Below are positions 62,650-64,000 of a stretch of 64,000 nt of DNA, piece by piece. The DNA comes from Candidatus Uabimicrobium amorphum (GTDB taxonomy: Bacteria > Planctomycetota > Uabimicrobiia > Uabimicrobiales > Uabimicrobiaceae), in assembly GCF_009002475.1 (NCBI RefSeq), contig NZ_AP019860.1, forward strand, positions 5,594,501 to 5,658,500. The letters run 5' to 3'. The first letter of the stretch is position 1. Every line of letters starts with the position of its first letter. The notes beneath the pieces are model-generated. The model worked only from the letters and a program-made list of their open reading frames with translations. It was not told the DNA's origin and made no database searches. A program made the translations under genes and the position numbers.

Positions 62650-64000
62650 CTATTTCTTTAGTTCTTGCATCTTTTGTAAGTGATATTGCGCTTTTTCCTC
62701 ATCATTTAATACTTTGTAGCATTGGTGTAAGCCGTAATGTGATCTCCAGGTTGGTGAAACCGCAATCGATTTATCGAAATCTCTTATGGCGTTTTTATAT
62801 TGTTTTAGAATACAATACACCAGCCCGCGATTTACGTAGCCTTTCACGTCGTTGGGTCCCAGTTTAATCGCTTGGCTATAATCGCGCAAAGCTTGTTGGT
62901 ATTTTTGCATGGAGTTGTATAAATTTCCACGGTTTATGTATGCCTTGTGAAAGTCTGGTTTCAATTGTATTACCTTATTCCAATCGGCTAACTCTTTACG
63001 CTTGTCCTTCATCTCTTGATAAAGAAGGGCGCGGTTACGGTACGCATCTACCAAGGTGGGTTGCATTTGTATTGCTCTGTTGAAATCAGACAGTGATTTT
63101 TCGTATTGGTGTAGTATTCGATAAACGATACCTCTTGTGTTGTAGACATTCACAAGTTTAGGATTTAATTGTATTGCCATGTTTAAATCAGTAAGAGCTT
63201 TTTGCGGCTGATTTATGGCGTTATAAAGAAGCCCACGATTTGCATAGACAAAAGGGTTTTGTGGATCGAGTTGTAAGGCATTTTCATAGTCTGCGAGCGC
63301 TTTGCGATATTCTTGTAAGTCATAATATACTAGTCCACGATTGGCATATGCATCCGCAAAATGTGCATCCATACTAAGCACTTTATTGTAATCGTCAATG
63401 GCTTCTTGGTATCTACGTAACCTATAATAAACAGCTCCACGATTATAGTAGATATCTAGGAATTTGGGGTTTAATTCGATTACTTTGCTATAGTCCATCA
63501 ATGCCTTGTCGAATTGCTGCAAATCGTAGTATGTATGTCCACGATGGTGATAAGCGTCTGCAAAATTAGGTTGAATTAAAAGGGCCTTACTATAAGCACG
63601 CAAAGCAGCGGAATAGTTCCTTAAATTATGATGAATGAGACCTCTTTTATCATAAGCGGTTGCTAAATTAGGGTTGAGCTGAAGGGCTTTTTTTATGTCT
63701 TGTAGAGCTTTGTTGTATTTTCGTAATTTACTATAGACAGATGCGCGATTTTCGTAAGCTATGGCATAGTTGGGGTTTATTTGTAGTATTTTATCGAAAT
63801 TCGCAATCGCTTGTGTGTAATCTTTAAGATTTTCGTAAATGAGTCCTCTGTTGTTATAGGCGTCTAAGTTTTTGGGGGTTATTTGAATAACTCTGTCTAA
63901 ATCCTGTAAAGCTTTTTTGTACTGCTTCATGTTGAAGTGCATTAGACCGCGATAGTGATACACCTCTGAGTTGTTGGGATTTTCTTGCAACAGTTTGTTA
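62650..64000 (-). CDS. TPR-repeat protein, 5' end outside the window (probable kinase-TPR paralogue)
   Basis: The frame is open to the window edge, so the start is not seen. The visible 447 or so residues are about twelve TPR units (NPNNSEVYHYRGLMHFNMKQYKKAL, YNNRGLIYENLKDYTQAI, and so on), ending in a basic MQELKK. Order and wording of the units parallel the TPR region of the kinase at 60152 (for example the final SPTWRSHYGLHQCYK against SPNWKSHKGLYQCYQ). A kinase domain beyond the edge is therefore likely but not shown. Confidence 0.85.
   Translation of the reverse strand, partial: NKLLQENPNNSEVYHYRGLMHFNMKQYKKALQDLDRVIQITPKNLDAYNNRGLIYENLKDYTQAIANFDKILQINPNYAIAYENRASVYSKLRKYNKALQDIKKALQLNPNLATAYDKRGLIHHNLRNYSAALRAYSKALLIQPNFADAYHHRGHTYYDLQQFDKALMDYSKVIELNPKFLDIYYNRGAVYYRLRRYQEAIDDYNKVLSMDAHFADAYANRGLVYYDLQEYRKALADYENALQLDPQNPFVYANRGLLYNAINQPQKALTDLNMAIQLNPKLVNVYNTRGIVYRILHQYEKSLSDFNRAIQMQPTLVDAYRNRALLYQEMKDKRKELADWNKVIQLKPDFHKAYINRGNLYNSMQKYQQALRDYSQAIKLGPNDVKGYVNRGLVYCILKQYKNAIRDFDKSIAVSPTWRSHYGLHQCYKVLNDEEKAQYHLQKMQELKK

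Noticed and set aside
1..64000. Prophage, integrase or transposase
   Set aside because: None of the frames shows such motifs; the only mobile-like features are the short palindromic composites.

Overview
The window looks like a chromosomal segment of a low-GC member of the Planctomycetota. This is inferred from gene content: many membrane-anchored Hanks-type Ser/Thr kinases fused to TPR, WD40 or SUMF1-type domains, two PEP-CTERM proteins, a DUF1559-like pilin segment, divergent ECF-like sigma factors, MglA-type and FHA-GGDEF signalling proteins, and a squalene-hopene cyclase. The family that fits best is the 'Candidatus Uabimicrobium' type, but nothing here proves the genus. No rRNA, tRNA, CRISPR array, integrase or transposase was recognised.

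Layout. 0-3 kb: a small sigma factor translationally coupled to a kinase. 3-10 kb: secreted and lipoprotein genes, a large sigma-like protein, a PGRP-type amidase and two convergent PEP-CTERM genes. 10-19 kb: a minus-strand operon of a membrane protein, a kinase-TPR protein, and a kinase plus WD40 protein that form one reading frame broken by a single TAA codon. 18.8-32.8 kb: a long plus-strand cluster whose core is an FtsH-like AAA+ metalloprotease, a 916-aa protein of unknown fold, a MoxR AAA+ ATPase and a vWA-like protein. It is followed by a radical-SAM activase-like gene, three small unknown genes, an ABC permease, a zinc-ribbon/propeller membrane protein and CdsA. The core matches what comparative genomics has called MoxR-vWA-FtsH ternary conflict systems.

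33-41 kb: cell-wall recycling (AnmK, MurQ), a molybdopterin-domain/pentapeptide fusion, FHA-GGDEF, RtcA, an ABC solute-binding protein, an MglA-like GTPase and an EIIA-like protein. 41-50 kb: a nitrilase-family amidase, an ABC exporter, a DUF3352/pilin-like protein, a P-loop protein, a DUF924 protein and squalene-hopene cyclase. 50-64 kb: a kinase-SUMF1 protein with an 18-bp minisatellite, a lipoprotein, a zincin-like protein, a secreted thioredoxin-like protein, two tandem macro-like/TIR proteins, and two tandem TPR signalling proteins, the last running off the window.

Intergenic DNA carries two families of palindromic repeats. In two places two copies of one family lie head to head and form a MITE-like composite element. 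One of these sits inside the ternary-system cluster and separates the ATPase core from the radical-SAM half. The hairpin stems of this family differ in sequence between copies but keep their pairing.

The main candidates for new biology are the ternary-type cluster with its radical-SAM module, the tandem macro-like/TIR pair, and the covarying composite repeats. Functions are inferred from motifs only; no searches were run.
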